From the NCBI GenBank assembly GCA_016932295.1, contig JAFGDC010000352.1, positions 1-14,343 of the forward strand: a DNA stretch of 14,343 bases, in the 5' to 3' direction. Positions 12,746-14,343 of the stretch are shown piece after piece. The stretch's first letter is position 1, and each line of letters begins with the position of its first letter. Both the position numbers and the translations under genes were made by a program. Source of the stretch: a candidate division CSSED10-310 bacterium. GTDB lineage: Bacteria > CSSED10-310 > JAFGDC01. Under the pieces are notes generated by a model. That model searched no databases. It was not told the DNA's origin and saw only the letters and a list, made by a program, of their open reading frames with translations.

Positions 12746-14343
12746 ATGAGCGGTCAGATATGCGCGCATTGCCAGGTATGGGAAGTGATCGAAGACGATC
12801 GATACTGCGCCAACTGCGGGCGCAACCTGCGGGAACTTGGACTGGAGGTGCGGGACGACAAGGATCGGCTGCTTGCCCATGACAAGCTGTTCCTGTACGG
12901 CGCCGCCGGCGGCGGCGCTGTGGGCGCCAGGAACCTGAACCTGACCATCCGCAACGCCGGCAGCCTGCCGGTCACCATCGACGGTTTCGACACCACGCCG
13001 CGGGAGGCGGCGCTCCGGCTCATGCCGGCCGGCGACAAGAAGGTCAGCTTCAGCGACATCACCATCGATCCCGGCAAGGACATCAAGGCGATTCTGCGCA
13101 TGGACGTGGGCGGTGTGGGCAAGGAGGGCTTCAGCGGCAGGCTGGACATCAAGGGCCGGAACATGGGTGTCATGGCCACGCTGAACATCGGCGTGGCGCC
13201 CTATCCCGCCGACATGGAGAAGGCGTTCCGGCTGGATGTGCCGAAAGACATCGATATCTCGAAGGATGACCCGTGGGGTGAATTGACGGGCGCAGTCCTG
13301 GTGGAGGAGTCGGCGGCGTTGATCGAGGCGATCACCAGTTCCATGCCGGAAGTCACGGTCACCTGCAAGGCTGAGATGCCGGCCTATGTGCCGGCGGGGG
13401 ACCGGCTTCCCTTCGGCGTCCGGATCGATGCCGGCCGCTGGCCGGCGGAAAAGAAGAAAACCGATATCTGTGTGCTGACTTTCCGGTTCGTGGGACTGGA
13501 CAAGCCCATCGAACACAAGGTCGAGATCCGGCTGCAGGAGCCCGGTGTCATCAAATGCTCGCCGCCGGTGCTCCGTCTGCCCTGGGTCATGCGGGGCGGC
13601 CGGGCGGAAATGGAATTCCGGCTGGAGAACCGGGGCGGCATGCCGGTCACCGTGCCCGTCGAGGGTATAAGGACCAAGGAACCATCCTGGATATCGGTCA
13701 GCGTCACGGAGGAACCGGAGGACGGGAAAGGCGGCGCCTACCGGCTGGCGCCGGGGGAACACCGGAAATGCCGGCTCACCGTGGATGCCGGCGGGCTTAC
13801 CAGCGACTTCAAGACCGGTCATGAGTCCATGCTTTTCGTCAATTATAACCAGCGCCTGCAGTTAAAGGTGCCCATCATCATCGACCGGATCGACGCCAGG
13901 ATCCTGCCGGGCTGGCTGGCTCTGGACTTCGGCACCACCAACTCGAGCTGCGCCGTGGCGGACATCACCGATCCCAGGAGACAGAATGTCAAGTCTGTAA
14001 CTTATGACGAGGTTTACAAAGACGAACCGCGAAAGGTCAGCTCGCTTGCTTCCGCCATTACTTTTGAGGATCTTGGCAACCATGATGCACCGGGTTACCG
14101 CATCGGTCAGTATGCGGAAGTCAATTTGCATGTCGAAACTCGGATTCATAGCACGTTGTCATCAGTCAAGCGATTTCTCGGACGCCATCTGTTCACATTC
14201 ACTCTGACCGATCCCATCAAGGTGCAGATACAGAAGTATACACCGGAGGAAGTGTGCGGCTTCATCATCAAGCGGCTGCTCAAGAGGGCGGAAACGCAGT
14301 TGGGCCGGCGCATCGCGAAGGTCATCTCCACCTTCCCCACCGC
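12746..14343 (+). CDS. Zinc-ribbon / Ig-like / Hsp70-type ATPase fusion (3' end outside window)
   Basis: Starts at ATG 12746 (GGGGAG ahead), 12 bp after the tubulin-like gene; the frame is open to the window edge, 532 codons seen. Residues 1-26 form a zinc ribbon (C6, C9, C21, C24; ends CANCGRN). About 30-385 is beta-rich, with two look-alike segments, LNLTIRNAGSLPVTIDGF (about 64-81) and EFRLENRGGMPVTVPVEG (about 291-308), typical of Ig-like/ASH-type domains. From 390 an Hsp70/actin-fold ATPase begins: LALDFGTTNSSCAV is the first phosphate loop, SSVKRFLG matches the Hsp70 KR-LG helix, and YTPEEVCGFIIKRLLKRAE then KVISTFPT match the following helix and strand. DnaK starts directly with the ATPase, so the roughly 390-residue N-terminal extension is unusual. 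Whether a substrate-binding domain follows cannot be seen. Cytoplasmic; probable ATP-dependent partner of the tubulin-like protein (inference). Confidence 0.9.
   Translation, partial: MSGQICAHCQVWEVIEDDRYCANCGRNLRELGLEVRDDKDRLLAHDKLFLYGAAGGGAVGARNLNLTIRNAGSLPVTIDGFDTTPREAALRLMPAGDKKVSFSDITIDPGKDIKAILRMDVGGVGKEGFSGRLDIKGRNMGVMATLNIGVAPYPADMEKAFRLDVPKDIDISKDDPWGELTGAVLVEESAALIEAITSSMPEVTVTCKAEMPAYVPAGDRLPFGVRIDAGRWPAEKKKTDICVLTFRFVGLDKPIEHKVEIRLQEPGVIKCSPPVLRLPWVMRGGRAEMEFRLENRGGMPVTVPVEGIRTKEPSWISVSVTEEPEDGKGGAYRLAPGEHRKCRLTVDAGGLTSDFKTGHESMLFVNYNQRLQLKVPIIIDRIDARILPGWLALDFGTTNSSCAVADITDPRRQNVKSVTYDEVYKDEPRKVSSLASAITFEDLGNHDAPGYRIGQYAEVNLHVETRIHSTLSSVKRFLGRHLFTFTLTDPIKVQIQKYTPEEVCGFIIKRLLKRAETQLGRRIAKVISTFPT

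Noticed and set aside
11714..13822. 702-codon minus-strand open frame
   Set aside because: It is a shadow of the GC-rich tubulin-like and Hsp70-fusion genes: H/R/D/P/A-rich composition, no motif, and it spans two clear genes with their own ribosome sites.
1..14343. CRISPR array, tRNA, rRNA, insertion sequence or integrase
   Set aside because: No spaced direct repeats of CRISPR size, no cloverleaf or rRNA-like stretch recognised, and no transposase or recombinase motifs in any credible frame.

Overview
This is a GC-rich bacterial window with strong Shine-Dalgarno sites (AGGAG/GGAGG). Sec-type signal peptides and single-pass proteins with basic cytoplasmic tails imply an envelope with an exported compartment, probably Gram-negative. 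No rRNA, tRNA, transposase, integrase or CRISPR array is visible, and no single gene fixes the taxon.

Left part (1-2231, + strand): the 3' end of a membrane-protein gene, then a complete tandem paralogue (604-1623), then a small multi-pass membrane protein (1950-2204). The gaps hold hairpin-forming repeats and promoter-like sequences. One 22-nt imperfect palindrome occurs twice in opposite orientations, at 527-548 and 2210-2231.

Middle part (2281-3939, - strand): a two-gene leftward unit. It encodes a single-pass protein whose outer domain resembles an M48 zinc peptidase that has lost its zinc ligands, and a small glycine-rich membrane protein with two credible start codons.

A 704-bp divergent intergenic region (3940-4643) separates this from the right part (4644-14343, + strand). 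That part is a tightly packed, partly translationally coupled operon. In order it encodes a single-pass protein with a basic disordered tail, a double zinc-ribbon protein with a propeller-like body, an exported vWA protein with a complete MIDAS motif, a single-pass protein with a basic cytoplasmic domain, a small multi-pass membrane protein, a large tubulin/FtsZ-superfamily protein (1097 aa), and the N-terminal part of a zinc-ribbon/Ig-like/Hsp70-ATPase fusion cut by the window end.

Taken together this looks like a multicomponent envelope-associated machine: a cytoplasmic tubulin-like NTPase and a divergent Hsp70-type ATPase, linked through small membrane proteins and bitopic adaptors to exported modules (vWA and pseudo-peptidase). 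A tubulin-superfamily family neighbouring vWA proteins, with a proposed role in membrane remodelling, was described computationally by Makarova and Koonin (2010, 'FtsZ-like 2'). This locus resembles that family but carries extra parts I do not recognise from it. The function is inference; the gene layout and motifs are read directly.
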